Assembly (NCBI GenBank): GCA_009829735.1
Contig: CM020620.1
Coordinates: 15,907,186 to 15,971,185 of the forward strand
Direction of reading: 5' to 3'
Source: Pyropia yezoensis
Lineage: Eukaryota > Rhodophyta > Bangiophyceae > Bangiales > Bangiaceae
DNA length: 64,000 bases
Below the pieces are notes generated by a model. The model saw nothing but the letters and a program-made list of their open reading frames with translations. It ran no database searches and was not told the origin of the DNA. The translations under genes were made by a program, and so were the position numbers. This document shows, piece after piece, positions 22,878 through 34,393 of this stretch (position 1 is the first letter of the stretch; each line of letters starts with the position of its first letter).

Positions 22878-24825
22878 CCGCGTTTGTGCGCTGCCTCCCC
22901 GGTACCGTGCGTATGCCTGGGGCGCCGTGACACCGTAGGGGTATGGATGGAAGCAGCAAATGAATTCAATGGCTGCAGCGGGGACGCAACGGTCGTCGCC
23001 ACGCATCGACGTCTGCGGCGTGGTAATCACCGACGTCTCCCCCTCCCCCCCCTCCTCCGCTGGCTCAACCCCGCCACCACCCAGGCACCGCTACGGCGCT
23101 CCCCGCCGCCGCTGCCCCCGTCGCGGCAAAGGAGCAGAGGATGCACGTGGACCGGGAGCAGCAGCAGCGGCGCTGGAGCGGCGGCACCGCGGGCCACACC
23201 CCCCTGAGTTGGCTGCCCCCCCGTTGCCGCCGCCCCTTCCGCCACCGCCACCGCCGTCGAGAGCGCATGGCCCTCTCGCTGCCGGCCGTCTGCCGGCACG
23301 CCGTCGGCGGGTCAAGCACCCGCCCAGCGCCGCCGCCGCCACGGCAGGCACGGTCAGGGAGGCCACCCCGCCCGCCCCCCCCCCCACCACCCACTCCGCT
23401 CTCCTCCTCCCCCCCCGCTCCCCGTCCCTCCCCCAGCACAGCCGGTGCGAATGGCACGCAAGCAGGCGTCGGTCCCCGCTCTCCCCCCCCCCCCCCCCCC
23501 CACCCCTCCCCCTACCCACCGTCGTCAGCACCAGCAAGCGCGCTGGGAGCGCAGCCTCGGTGGCGTCGTCGGTGGAGGTGGTGGTGGCGCTTTCGGCACG
23601 TGCACGGCACAGCCCCTGCAGGGGTAGGCACGGCATGTAGTGCCTCCCAGAGCTCGTGGCAACCAATGTTCCGGGAGGCGTCTTCTGCTCCCCCCCCCCC
23701 CCCCCCCCCTCCCCCCCCCCTCCCCCCCCCCACCACCGGCAGCTGTCGCAAGTGTGTGACGGACCGCCCCCCCCCCCACCCCCACGCGAGTCCCGCACAG
23801 CGTCCCCGACGGTGGGGAGTGCTTACGGGCGGCCCGACCCGTCATCCTGGCGGCGGGGTGATGCGCGGCCAGATTTTCAAGCATCGTTGGCCGTCTGCGT
23901 TCCAAGATGGCCGCCACCCAGCGGGGGGAAAAACACGGCATCCCCCCCCCACCACCAGTCAGTCATCCATGGGGATAATCGACACACCCCCGTCGAGGGG
24001 GGGAGGGAGACGAGCCCCGGAAGCGCTGGCCGGCCCGTCTGACGCCGATCCCCGCGCGAGATCCACCCAACCCCCCTCCCCTCCCCTCGCCAGCCACGCG
24101 ACCCACCCCCACCATACCACCGCGGTGGCGAGGCCGCCAGCGCACCGCCGCCGTCGCCGCCAGCGCACAAGACGCGCGCACAAGCGGCCCAGCCCCCCCT
24201 CCCCGAGCCCACCCCCCCCCGCCGCCCCCCCCACCACCCACCCCCCTCCCCCCTCCCGCCTCCCCCCTACCCAGCAGTGCGCGCTCACCGGTGCACTACG
24301 GCCAATCATTGACCCTTGATGGGTTTGTGCTGTGGACGAGGTGGCGGCGAGGGGTGGTGGTGCCACCGACACCGCGTTGATGGGGCCACCCCCTGCCGTG
24401 CGTCTAAGGCGAGAAGGGGTAGGGGGGGGGGAGGTGCGTTGGCATTCTGGCCACGCAAGCATCAAGTGGGGGTGGGGGCGGGGGCACACGCCATGGGCGC
24501 CCTGACGTGGGGAGGCGGGCCCCTCCTCTGGGGTGGGGGCCCCAGCGCACCCTCTTTGGGGGTGTGGGGTCGGGGGCGGGCGGGCGCGGGTCTGCGCGCC
24601 CTCTTGAGGGCGCGCGGGCGTGGCGGTTCAAGAGGCGGCGGCGGCACCGGCACCCCCCCCCCCCCCCCCCCCCGACCTCATCCCGACGCGCGTCGACGCC
24701 CCACCCCCGCGACGTCCGCGGCGGTGCGGTATCCACCCCCCCTGCTCGCCACCCCGTCGACGCGCCACGTCTGACTGGTTGAGCGCCCCCACCCCCCCGC
24801 CCTATCCGCCCCCAGCGGTGTCCCA
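22878..24825. other. Pyrimidine-rich intergenic DNA with long poly-C tracts
   Basis: Plus-strand C runs interrupted by single T or A occur at about 23480-23500, 23690-23735 and 24650-24672. The stretch 24400-24620 is G-rich on plus. No recognisable gene. The poly-C tracts could form G-quadruplexes on minus. Confidence 0.55.
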
Positions 24826-27593
24826 ATGGCCCCCCCGCCGCCGGTCCCCCCCACCGGGGACCCCCCCCCCGAGGAGGACCACCCCACGGCACAGCTGAGC
24901 CGCCGGTACACGGGCAACAGCCACAGCTCCTCGGGGAGCTCCTCGTCTTCGGGCAGCAGCAGCAGCTCGTCGTCGTCGTCCTCCTCCTCCTCTGAGGGGG
25001 AAGGGGAGAAGCGGTTCCGCCGCGTCGACAGCGACGATGACATTGAGGTGACGGGCCGCCGCCGCCGCTCCACCACCGCCTCTGCGGTCGGCGGTGGCGG
25101 CGGCGGCGGCGGCGGCGGTGACCGCCGGACGAGCCTCGGCGGCTGGTGGCGCCGCACGTCGGTCACATCCGACGGCGGGCGGCGGGAGAGCATCGGCGGC
25201 GCCGCGGCCAGCCGCCGTGAGGCGCGGGCGCTGGCGGCGAGCCGCGGGCGCCTGCGGGCGGCGCTGCTGGCGCGGGACCCCGGCGGGTACAAGCGGGCGC
25301 TGGCGGAGAAGCACGACCTGGAGGCCCTCTTCACGGGCCTTGCCAAGCTGGGCGACGCGGTCACCGCGGCCAAGGCTCGGGGCCTCACCGACCTGTCCCG
25401 GATGCTCGACGATGAGCGGGCGGGCGTGCGGCAGGCGCTCGACACGGCGCTGGCCGAGGAGGATGAGGACGCGGCGCTGGCGGGCCTCGCCGCGGCGGGC
25501 CGCAAGATGGAGGAGGCGCTCTCCATGTGGTCGGCCTCTGCCGAGGAGGCGGCCGCCGAGGCGGCCGCCGCCCACGCGGCGCTCCCCTGGTACGCCCGCT
25601 GGGCAGACCGGGACAAGGACGGGGTAGTCAGCTACCGCGAGAAGAGGCTGTGGGTGACGCTGGGCCTCCTCTTCCTCACCACCGCCACGTGCATTGTGCT
25701 CGTCGCTCTGCTCATCCGGGATTTTGTGATTGATCAAAAGCACCCCATCACGCACGCCCGCTTTGAGGACGTGGAGGAGCTGACCGTGCCGCGGCTGAGC
25801 TTTTGTGTCGAGGGGCCCGCCTTTTCCACAAGGCTGCGCACACGCAACTTTACGGGGCCGTCGCTCTTTGAGGTTACCTACATGCGGCTACCGCCGGGCG
25901 TCGACGCCACCGCGCCGCGCGCCATCGAGGGGGACCCCATTGGAGCGGAGCTTCTGCGAGAACTTCCCAGAGGCCCTGTCAACTGCAGCGACGCTGAGGG
26001 CGTCCTGTCAACGCAGCACCAGGGGGATACCGGCATTGACTGCGTCTACTGCTACGAGAAGGTGGCGGACAAGCTGGTCCTCCACCGCGGGGAGACGGCC
26101 GAGGAAAACAAGCTGCACAACGTCGAGTTGCATTTCGAGTCGTACGCGCCCTTTGCAGGGTGCATGGTCACCCCCAGAGACATCGAGGAAGAGGCCGCGG
26201 TGCAGCTGCGCCAGCTGCTCAGCAACACCACGGACCTGGCAGAGCTGCAACGCATCGAGGCGCTGCGCGTTGCGCCGGGGGCGCCGGCCGGCACCACCAT
26301 CACGACTGCGGCGATAGCCAACCTGTCCTCCCAGCAGCTGTGCAACACGGCCTTCTTTAGCGGCCACTTTTACCCGACGCCCCGCGGGGAGGAGCCCCCC
26401 CGCTACGAATGGAGCGGCACCGGCTGGACGGCGGTCAACCCGGCCGCGGAGTTTACCGCGGCGCTCGTCAACTACGACCCGGGGGTGGACGTGCATGTGC
26501 TGGACCGCCTGTCTGCCGCGGACAACAGAAACGCCCACGACCACGAGTCCATCTCGGGCGTGCCGCTGGGCCGTATTGCCGCCAACAGCCTTACCCAGCT
26601 CTTCCTCTCCAAGCGCACCCTCGAGCACGAGGTGCGCCGGGGCGCCGATCGCGTCCGCTTCAATGAGGAGCAGTACGTCGCCAAGGCGGACGTGTACCCG
26701 CGACTGCAGGGGCGGGAGCCCGGGAAGAACTTTTTTCATGTGTCGATCGCCTTCTTCTCGTACACCGTCGAGCATTACAGCACACGGTCTACGTACACGG
26801 TACCAATGTTCCTCGAGCAGGTACGTAGCGGGAGGTGGAGGGGTGCTGCAGTGGTGGGGGCGGGGGGATGCAACCCTGGCTGGGTGTTCTTGACAGGGCT
26901 GCCGGGATGGCTGTCTGACTCTTTTGCGCTCCTTTGTTTTTTCCTTGGTCTCTTTGTTTGCCCGTGTCTGTTCCCTGCCCCCGCTCCATGTACCTTTTTC
27001 TTTGCCCCTTCTTCCTCCTCCATCCACAGGTGATTGGGTACGGCGGCAATTTCCTTGGCCTATCCGTGTTCACGTTTGTGGTCGCGCCGCTGCTGTTCAT
27101 GCTCGGCCGGCAAGACGCGTCGCGTGCGGCGGCGGCGGCCAAGGAAGCCGCGGTGCTAGCTGAGGAGGGCGGCGGTGGCGGCGGTGTCGGCGGCGGCCGC
27201 GTTGGCGGCGGCGGCGGTGGCGGCGACGACAGCGACCTGGAGGCCGCCGCCGACGGCGGGGCGGGGGCGGGCGGCGGCGGCGGCCGGCCGTCCACGTCGA
27301 GCACCCTGGAGATGCTCGGGCGGGTGTCCCCCCGCACCAGCGCCTTTGGGGTGCTGTCACGGGAGCGGGTGACCCGGCGAGGCGACCGAGGGGCGGCCGG
27401 TGCGGGGGGGGTGGGGGGGGCGGCCGGCACCATCCGGTCGCGGGAGATTAGCTCGTGGTCCATGCCCGCCTTTCTCCGGGGGGGGGGGGCGGGGGGGGGC
27501 GGCGGCGGCGGCGGCGGAGATGCCAACGGGGGGGGGGCGGCTGGCGGCTGGGCGGCCGCGGCGTCGGACCGGTCTGGCGAGGAGGGGGTGTAG
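24826..27593 (+). CDS. EF-hand, two-transmembrane protein with large extracellular loop (DEG/ENaC-like layout)
   Basis: Two exons, 24826-26820 and 27030-27593, give 852 residues. The N-terminal 270 residues are cytosolic-looking: a poly-Ser stretch, a Gly run and an alpha-helical Ala/Glu/Arg-rich segment. Residues 261-272, DRDKDGVVSYRE, fit a calcium-binding EF-hand loop and stand directly before the first membrane segment (about 275-298, LWVTLGLLFLTTATCIVLVALLI). A loop of about 365 residues follows, with six cysteines and four N-glycosylation sequons (NFT, NCS, NTT, NLS). The second membrane segment opens with GYGGNFLGLSVFTFVVAPLLF. The GG..LG.S pattern there recalls the pore helix of the DEG/ENaC/ASIC cation channels, which also have two membrane spans and a large Cys-rich outer loop. 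The C-terminus is Gly-rich. Family membership is inference; the topology and EF-hand are visible. Confidence 0.75.
26821..27029 (+). other. Intron of the EF-hand/two-TM gene
   Basis: Donor CAG|GTACGT at 26821 and acceptor ATCCACAG|GTGATT ending at 27029, preceded by a T/C-rich tract. It is a phase 0 intron of 209 bp. Removing it joins MFLEQ to VIGYGGNF, bringing the second membrane segment into the protein. The unspliced frame reads through to 27033 and would lack it. Confidence 0.85.
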
Positions 27594-28154
27594 CGCGGCA
27601 TGGGCCCAAGGGCAGGGGCGGCAGGGGTGGGGTGCTCGATGGGGAGGGGGGGGTCGTTGGTGGATCTCGACTGCGCGGAACGGGCGATAGTGGGGGGAAG
27701 GGGGGGGCACCCATGAGCGATGCGTGTCCCAGCGCATGGCAACCCGCCGCGGCGGTGCAGTCCATCCGCCGACGCTGCTCTCGTGGGTAGCCAGGCGAGG
27801 CGCGGGCGGCTTGACACGCCCCCCAGTTTTTCCCCTCGAGTGTATGCATGTGTACTGTACTCTACGTAAAAGCGCGACGTCACAAAGACTACACTGAACG
27901 AGCGAGGCTCGGTCTTTCAGAGGGGATGGGTCTTGCCCAGCCACCGCCCCTCAAGGGCTACGCGTTAGCTTACCCGGTAACATTGATTGTGAGTATGAGA
28001 CAAGCAAAGGACGAAGAGGTTGGACCCACCCGCCCGCCCACACCGAGCGGCGCCACCCAAACACCACAAACACCACACGCAACGGACGCCCGGGGCTTGC
28101 GCGTAGCCAGGCCATGGTGTCGGGCAACCGCACCCCTCGTCGCGGCCGCCGCCC
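27594..28154. other. Intergenic DNA between convergent genes, nothing recognised
   Basis: A G-rich first half, then a lower-GC stretch at about 27840-28000. It separates the 3' ends of the two-TM gene (plus) and the broken membrane-protein gene (minus). No ORF with recognisable content. Confidence 0.5.
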
Positions 28155-30408
28155 TCATCCCTCTGCCGCGGGTCGCGGCGGGTGCCGCCGCACCGACAGC
28201 GCGGCCGCCCGGCATAGGCGGGCCAGTGGCGTGCCAGTCAGCATTGGGGCGGGCGGCGGCGGCGGGTCTCCACCCGCTTCCGCCCCCCCCGCCCCCCCTG
28301 CCATCCCCTTCTCCTGCCCTTCCACCCGCGGCCACTGCTCGGCCGTCAGCTCTGACGGGCGGGGCGGGAAAAAGGCCTGCACCAGCGCCTGCGCAATGAC
28401 CAGCGCGGTGGGGGCGGCGTAGGCGGCGGCGCTGCCGACCACCAGCCGCCGCGTCTGCGCCGGCCAGAAGCCCGTGCGGGCGACGACGAACAGCGTCTCG
28501 CCGTACGTCACAACCCGCTCACGGTAGTCGTAGGCGTCGCGGGGAGTGAAGTCCTCCTCCGCTTGGTTGACGGGCAGCCGCGTTCCCAGGCGCACCGTCG
28601 CGGCGCGCCACGCGTCGCCCGCGTGCTCCTGCTTGTCCAGGTAGCTCACGCCCACCAGCGCGGCGGCACCCGCAATCAGCACCAGCGAGCAGGTGAGGCC
28701 CTCCCGCCCATACCAGTGGCGCGGCGGCGTGCGGCGGCCCCACAGCTGCAGGAGCAGCAGCAGCACGGCGGCGGCCTCGGGGAGCACCACCAGCGCGGCG
28801 AGGAGTAGCTCCACGTTGGAGATGGGCTCCGCAGGGGGGTCCTTGTGGAACAAATCCCGGCGGTAGCGCTGTGACAGCTCCTCCATCACGTCGCCGACGC
28901 CCCGCGCCATGCGCGCGCGGCCGAGCAGGTCGGGCCGCGTGCGTTTGTAGGCGCATGAGGAGAGGCGGGCGGCGAGGCGCGCCTCGACTGCCCCCGCCGG
29001 CGTGGAGCTCCCGAGAGCCGCGGCCGAGCAGCCAGATGAGCTGCCGCGCCGCCATGCCACCGTCCAGGTGGTCAAACGTGGCGGGGCAGGCGGGCGCCGT
29101 TAGTGGCCCGGGGGGGGGCTCGAGCATCCACCACGCCGCCGGCTGCGAAAACCCCGCAAAACGGCCCGCGCCAACGCCCAACAGGTCGGCAACGCGGCGG
29201 CCGCTGACGCGGGCGGCGTCCAGGCCAGACGGCCGCGGCGGCTCGACGCCATCACACAGGGCGGGGTCGAGCACAAACGACGAGGCGGGCGGGCCGCACA
29301 GGACGCTCGCGAGCCGCTGCAATCACTGGGACGAGTTGGTGGTGGCCGCGTGCGGGTCGCGCAGGGACCAGGACAGCTTGTCCTTTTGCGGCACCCGGTC
29401 GAGGACCACCCCCGTGGCGGGGCCGCCGGGAAAGGCGGCGCCCAGCCAGGATGGGTCCGCGAGGACCCCCCGCCCCAGTGACAGCAGCGCCGTTTCCCCC
29501 ACGAGGACCGGCCCGGTGACGCCGTGGCGGGAGGTGTAGGTCACGACGCCGATGCGGGTGCCCGTACGCGGCGCCGCCGCGGCGGACGGTGAGTCCAATG
29601 CGGCCACCAGGTGCGCCTTGCCGTCGAGGGCCACCCCCGACGTGACGTGCGTGACGGCAAGGACGTCGCACACGCCCCGCTCCCGACGCAGCAGGCTGTA
29701 CCAGTGGTTCCGTTGGAGGGTGAGCAGGCGCGTAAAGTTCGCCTCGCACACCAGGCCCGCACCCCCGGGGGGGTCCCCCGCCGACACCCCACACGGCTGC
29801 GGGCGGAACCACTCGGACCGGACCTCGGCGGCGCCCACGGGCCCCCGGCGGATGGCTATGGACGTTGCGTCTGCGTAGAGGGCGTTGCCCGCCCACCCGT
29901 ACTCGGCGTCCACGTCCGCGGCGGGCGGCAACGCCTCCGTGCCCACGGGGGGCAGCCACTCGCGCGCCAGCTCGGCGGGTGCACCGAGCGCCTCAAACTC
30001 CCGCGCATCCTCCACCGGCGACGCGCACGCGCCGGGTGCGTAGGGGATAAAGACGGGGTCGCTGATGTCGTTGGCCCGTAGCCACCACCCAGTGTCGGGG
30101 GCACCGCCCGGGGCGGCCACCGCATCAGGGTCAGGAAATGCCCCGCCCGCGGCGGCGGGGTGCAGCCGGCATTGCAGGGAGGGGAGGGCGTGGAAGCGAC
30201 CCACGCGAGGGGCACCCCGGGGCGGGGAGGGGAAGGGGATGACCGCCACCGTCGACAACGGCGCCGCCGTCGCCGTCGCTGCCGTGGCCGCCGCAGCCGT
30301 GGCCGCCGCTGCCGCCGCCGCCACCTGAGCGCCGTCGGGGACAGCGTCGGCGCCTATGTTGTGGAGGCCGGTGGGGACGCCCGTCACCCCCGTCGGCGTG
30401 GCGGCCAT
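28155..30408 (-). pseudogene. Multi-pass membrane protein of unknown family, broken by one TGA and one frameshift
   Basis: Start ATG at 30408 (tgaccgccATGG on minus). The first frame runs to a TGA at 29323-29325 and continues in the same frame with LQRLASVLCGPPASSFVLDPALCDG. Near 28990, in a run of five C, the frame shifts by one and continues as ARLSSCAYKRTRPDLLGRAR to TGA 28155-28157. An Ala/Thr-rich N-terminus is followed by about 350 residues of soluble-looking sequence with paired cysteines (QPCGVS, LVCEANF, GVCDVL). Near the C-terminus are three hydrophobic spans: VELLLAALVVLPEAAAVLLLL, GLTCSLVLIAGAAALVGVSYL and VVGSAAAYAAPTALVIAQAL. I recognise no family. Both lesions could be sequencing errors, since the second sits in a homopolymer. 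Confidence 0.6.
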
Positions 30409-32157
30409 GGCGGTCACAGCGGCCGCGCAGCGGCCGCCGGCCACAGAAGGAACCACCGGCTGCCAGCCATAGCAGAGGCGGGGAGGGGGTAAGGGGGCCC
30501 GCCTTGGATCCGGCGGAGGGGTTGGAGGCGGGGTTGGGACGAGCAGAGGCGCTTCACTGGGGCAGGGGTGCCCGCCGTGGCCCAAAAAGTGCGGCGGAGG
30601 AAGGAGCCAGCGACAAGGCCGGCACGCGGCGCGCCCGGCGGGTGGGCGGAAGGAGACGGTCTGAGTGACTTGGTGCGCCCACCGCCCCCCCTGTCAGCCG
30701 CCCCCACCGTACGGACGGCTAGTTCACGGGGCCAACCCCGCAGCGACAGCACTCTGCCGCGCGTCCTCCCCCACACCGGCTGGCCGGCAGCGGCCACCGG
30801 CTGGCCGGCAGCAGCCACCCGCCGCTGCCATGGCTAGCTACCGGCTGCCGCCGCCGATGCCACCGCCGCTGCCGCCGCTGCCGCCGCTTCCCGCGAGACA
30901 CACGAGCCCGCGACGCCCCCCCGCCACCGCCGCCCCGTCCAGCCGGCGGGTGCGGTGACGGCCGCGACGCGCCCCGGCAGACACCGCTGGCGGGCGCGCC
31001 AACTGGACATTTGGGGACGTGTCCTGAAAGACGGGGGATGGGGGGGCGCGGCAGGGGGGGGGGAGTGCACGCACCGACGTGGGCAACAAGCCTGGGCCGC
31101 TGCTGGATGCCCCCCCACCGCCGACCAGCTCTAGCCGAGATCGTCCCCCCTACCTCCCCTCCCCACCAGCACCCCATCACGATGGTGGCCTCGCGGCGGC
31201 GTTGTATGTACATACAGTGGTACTGCTGGGGGTGACCTCCTGGCGGCACCACCCGGGGCTGCAAGTGGGGCCAATGGGATCCCCTCCGCCGCACTCCCTG
31301 GCGGCGGAGGCCAATGGGACACCGCTTCACCTTCACTCCTGCGGCGGGGTGCCGCGCCCACGCCGGTGGCAGCTTGGCAGCCGGTCGCACCCCCCTCCCC
31401 GCGCAGACCCCCCGCGCGCGAGGCCCCGGCGGGGAGGGGACCGGGCCACGGCACCAGCGCTGAGGCGCGTGCCGCCGCGCCCCAGCCGGGACGCTGTCCT
31501 CCGGCTGGCGCCCCGTCACAGTGCGCTTGTGCCGCGACGCCGCGGCACGGCGCGCGCCGCCGGCGGGCCCGCCGCGTCGACAGTGCCGCCGTCGACAGTG
31601 CCGCCGTCGACACGCGGACGGTAGGATGGGGAGGTGGGGGGCGAGGGGGGCCGCTGCCCCACCGCGGCGACAGCCGGCCGTGGGCCATACGGCCAGGCTC
31701 GGGGGGGGGTAGGCCCTTCCCAGACGTCCCCCGCCGCCGCTTGCCGCGGCGGCTGCCCACCACCGGCGCGACGGAGGCGGGGTGCGCGGCGCGTGCCCAC
31801 CTCTGGGTCCCCCGCTCCGCTGAGTGGGGCGGTCAAAAGGCGCCCCGCCACCCTCCCGAGCTGCCCGCCCAGCACCCGCCTTGCAAACGAGCGCCGCGAC
31901 GGTGGGGGCTGGGTGGGGGGGGGTGAGGGGAGCGTACGGTACCGCCGCCGACCGCCGGCGCCACGCTGTCCCTCGCCAGCTTGGCCCCAGAGCAGCAGCC
32001 ACCCTGCAGCAAAGGCTTGGACAGGGACACTCAGGCAGAGGGCCCGTCCAGAGTTCTTCCTGTGGGGAAAACAGTGCACGTGCCCGCGACCCGCGACATG
32101 ACCAGCCGGTTGGCTGCCTCCCGCGCGGCCGGCGACACGACTGCGTCGCCACCGACG
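30409..32157. other. GC-rich intergenic DNA, no gene recognised
   Basis: Contains a 15-bp tandem (GTCGACAGTGCCGCC, about 2.5 copies, 31577-31616) and two GGCCAATGGGA boxes near 31270 and 31310 that might belong to a promoter. The long minus-strand ORF here is Arg/Gly/Pro-rich, lacks conserved motifs and looks compositional. Confidence 0.5.
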
Positions 32158-32550
32158 CAGTGGTGTCAAACCCCAAGACGTCGGGGGACCGAATTTAGGC
32201 CCACACAGCGCGTGCGAACCCGTGCACACCTCGAAAAACCCGGCTCAGAGGGTGCGTGAAGGGCGTTTTTTTTCTTGCACTGGAGCGCACAGCTCGTGCA
32301 AGCGCACATTGCTCTGGCTCCGGTGCGTTCTTTCACCTTCATTGTCCAAGGCGTCGATGTCCTCACCAACGACGAAGAGAGGGAGCTACGGAGACCGGGC
32401 AAAGTGTGCTTGCACGGGCTGTGTGCTCCAGTGAAAAAAAAACGCCCTTTACGCACCCTCTGAGCCGGGCTCTTCGAGGTCCGCACGGGTTCGCACGCGC
32501 TGTGTGGGCCAAAATTCAGTCCCCCGACGTCTTGGGGTTTGACACCACTG
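32158..32550. mobile_element. 393-bp MITE with long terminal inverted repeats
   Basis: The left end CAGTGGTGTCAAACCCCAAG is repeated inverted at the right end (GGGGTTTGACACCACTG). Similarity between the two arms extends for about 150 bases with scattered mismatches, leaving a short unique centre. It has no coding capacity. The start CAGTGGTGTCAAA resembles hAT-type ends; CAGTG also occurs in pogo/Tc1 ends. No clear target duplication is seen: the flanks CACCGACG and CGCGGGTG differ. Family assignment is left open. Confidence 0.85.
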
Positions 32551-33356
32551 CGCGGGTGAGGGTTCCGCACCACACCGTTTTCCCCCGAATACCGAACGCT
32601 CAAACGCCTGGCAATCGGGGGATAACGCTCAATGTTTTTCCAAACGCATAGTTCAGTGAGCACCTGGAAGTCCTCGCTGAGCGGCCCAGATCTCTGCAAG
32701 TCGCGTACTCTGCTACAAAGTATCGCATCGCAGCAGAGAAGTGGGTTCCACAATACAATATATAGCTAGGCCGATCGGCCTCGTCTCGTCGCTAGTGAGC
32801 TGAAACTTTTCCACGGTACTCCTTGGTGTTGCTGAGTGCCAATTTTTAGCCAATCCAAAATGAACACAAGCGCATTGACAAGAGCACAAGTCAATCACGT
32901 AGCAGTATCTAGCGGACAATAACGAACTTACTGCTGATAAATACCGTATGCAAGGGTTGGTCCCGGGGTGTGATTAATGCATGCCTTGATCGATTCGTTA
33001 GTTAAACTTTAAACGTATGCATGAAACCCCTGACGACCATGCGCTGGTCCAGCACGGCTGACCTCAGGGGATGTCTAAAATTGCCGAGGTTACTGTTGAG
33101 CTCTGGAAATTACTTTTGAGCTCTGGAAACCGGTGGGGCGTGGCAGAGCTCGAGGCCGCGGCCGCCGGCGCGAACACGCCCTGGGGTGGCCGACGCCCGG
33201 ACAAGAGCATTCCCCCTGTTCCATCTCTTTCTACCGCGAAGCTGTTCTTGGCACCCGCGGTCGCCCAACCCCACGTACCACCCCCTCGCCATCCCTGCCT
33301 GCTTATTCTTATTTCTTCTATTGTTCGTGCAGAGCCCCCCATCTGCCTCTTTCTCC
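32551..33356 (+). promoter_or_regulatory. AT-richer leader region upstream of leuD
   Basis: GC drops sharply from about 32600 to 33060 compared with both sides, as in promoter regions. TATA-like sequences are at 32755-32765 (caatatatag). Just before the start codon is a pyrimidine tract ending ttgttcgtgcag|ag at about 33331, which looks like a 3' splice site of an intron in the 5' leader; no donor could be fixed. This is suggestive only. Confidence 0.35.
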
Positions 33357-34091
33357 ATGGCGGCCTTTGCTGCTACCTGCACCTGGGCGACCGGCAGCCA
33401 GCTGACGCTGCGGGGCTCCGCCACCTGCGGCACCCCCGCCCCCGCGCAGACCGCGGCAGCGGTTCATCGTCGTCCCCGCAAGGATGGTCCATTCATGAAG
33501 ACTATGGAGGAGGTCTCATCCGTTGGCCGCAAGCGGGATGGCGACATTATTCGCGGCCCCGTCTACGTCGTTGGCGACAACATTGATACGGACCAGATTA
33601 TCCGCGCTGAGTACCTGACGCTGGTCCCGTCTGTGCCCGAAGAGTACCAGAAGCTGGGCTCGTACGCCATGATTGGGCTGCCGAAGGACAAGTACACCGT
33701 CCCGTTTATCGAGGCGGGCACCATGTCTACCCCCTATGCTATCATGATTGCGGGGGACAACTTTGGGTGTGGGTCTAGCCGGGAGCATGCGCCTATTGCC
33801 ATGGGCGCCTGTGGCGTCAAGGCGGTGGTCGCCTCGGGCTACGCGCGCATTTACTACCGCAACTGCTCGGCGACTGGCGAAATTTACCCTTGGGAGACCC
33901 CCGCCCGTCTCGTTGAGGAGTTCTCCATTGGCGACGTGGCGGAGATCAACTTTGTCAAGGAGACCATCACCAATGAGACGACAGGTAAGACGTACCCGCT
34001 CAACCCGCTGGGCGACGTCCTGCCCGTGGTGGACTGTGGCGGAATCTTCGAGTTCGCCCGCAAGTCGGGGATGATTGCCAAGAGGGCGTAG
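33357..34091 (+). CDS. leuD: 3-isopropylmalate dehydratase small subunit, plastid-targeted
   Basis: The 244-residue protein is the small subunit of isopropylmalate isomerase, which converts 2- to 3-isopropylmalate in leucine synthesis together with the Fe-S-bearing large subunit. Residues 73-80 (GDNIDTDQ), the segment AEYLTLVPSVPEEYQKLGSYAMIGLP, and 133-144 (GDNFGCGSSREH) are the family signatures and agree closely with the plant plastid proteins. About 45 N-terminal residues rich in Ala, Thr, Ser and Arg, without acidic residues up to Arg41, look like a plastid transit peptide. The start at 33357 (ttctccATGG) gives that leader. TAG stop. A poly(A) signal follows 59 bases later. It converges with clpR. 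Confidence 0.95.
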   Translation: MAAFAATCTWATGSQLTLRGSATCGTPAPAQTAAAVHRRPRKDGPFMKTMEEVSSVGRKRDGDIIRGPVYVVGDNIDTDQIIRAEYLTLVPSVPEEYQKLGSYAMIGLPKDKYTVPFIEAGTMSTPYAIMIAGDNFGCGSSREHAPIAMGACGVKAVVASGYARIYYRNCSATGEIYPWETPARLVEEFSIGDVAEINFVKETITNETTGKTYPLNPLGDVLPVVDCGGIFEFARKSGMIAKRA

Positions 34092-34149
34092 AAGGGGGGT
34101 AGAAGGATGGGGGAGGCGGCAGCCGCTACAGGGCACCGCTGCGCACACA

Positions 34150-34155
34150 AATAAA
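34150..34155 (+). terminator. AATAAA poly(A) signal of leuD
   Basis: Within acacaAATAAAcaag, 59 bases after the leuD stop codon. Confidence 0.55.
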
Positions 34156-34393
34156 CAAGCATGAACACTCCCGCCCGCAACGGCACCCTTGAACTCCCAT
34201 ATCGTCTCGCAGCGGCACCCAAGCGAACAGAGAGCATGTCCTCCCAAACCCGTCTACCACAGCAGGGGGTATCTCAACCTGCGACACGCAGTTCAACCTC
34301 CTCACCGCCACCCCCGACCTCCACACCGCCACGGTCCACCCCCCCCTTCCCCCCGACCCCCACCCCTCACCCCCGCTGGCTGCCAGGCCACAG

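Noticed and set aside
30719..32176. 485-codon minus-strand ORF as a gene
   Set aside because: Composition is Arg/Gly/Pro/Ala-rich without motifs, there is no ATG-led frame of good context, and overlapping frames are equally open in this stop-poor DNA. Its 5' end runs into the MITE.
32150..32558. 8-bp target duplication around the MITE
   Set aside because: The flanks CACCGACG and CGCGGGTG do not match.
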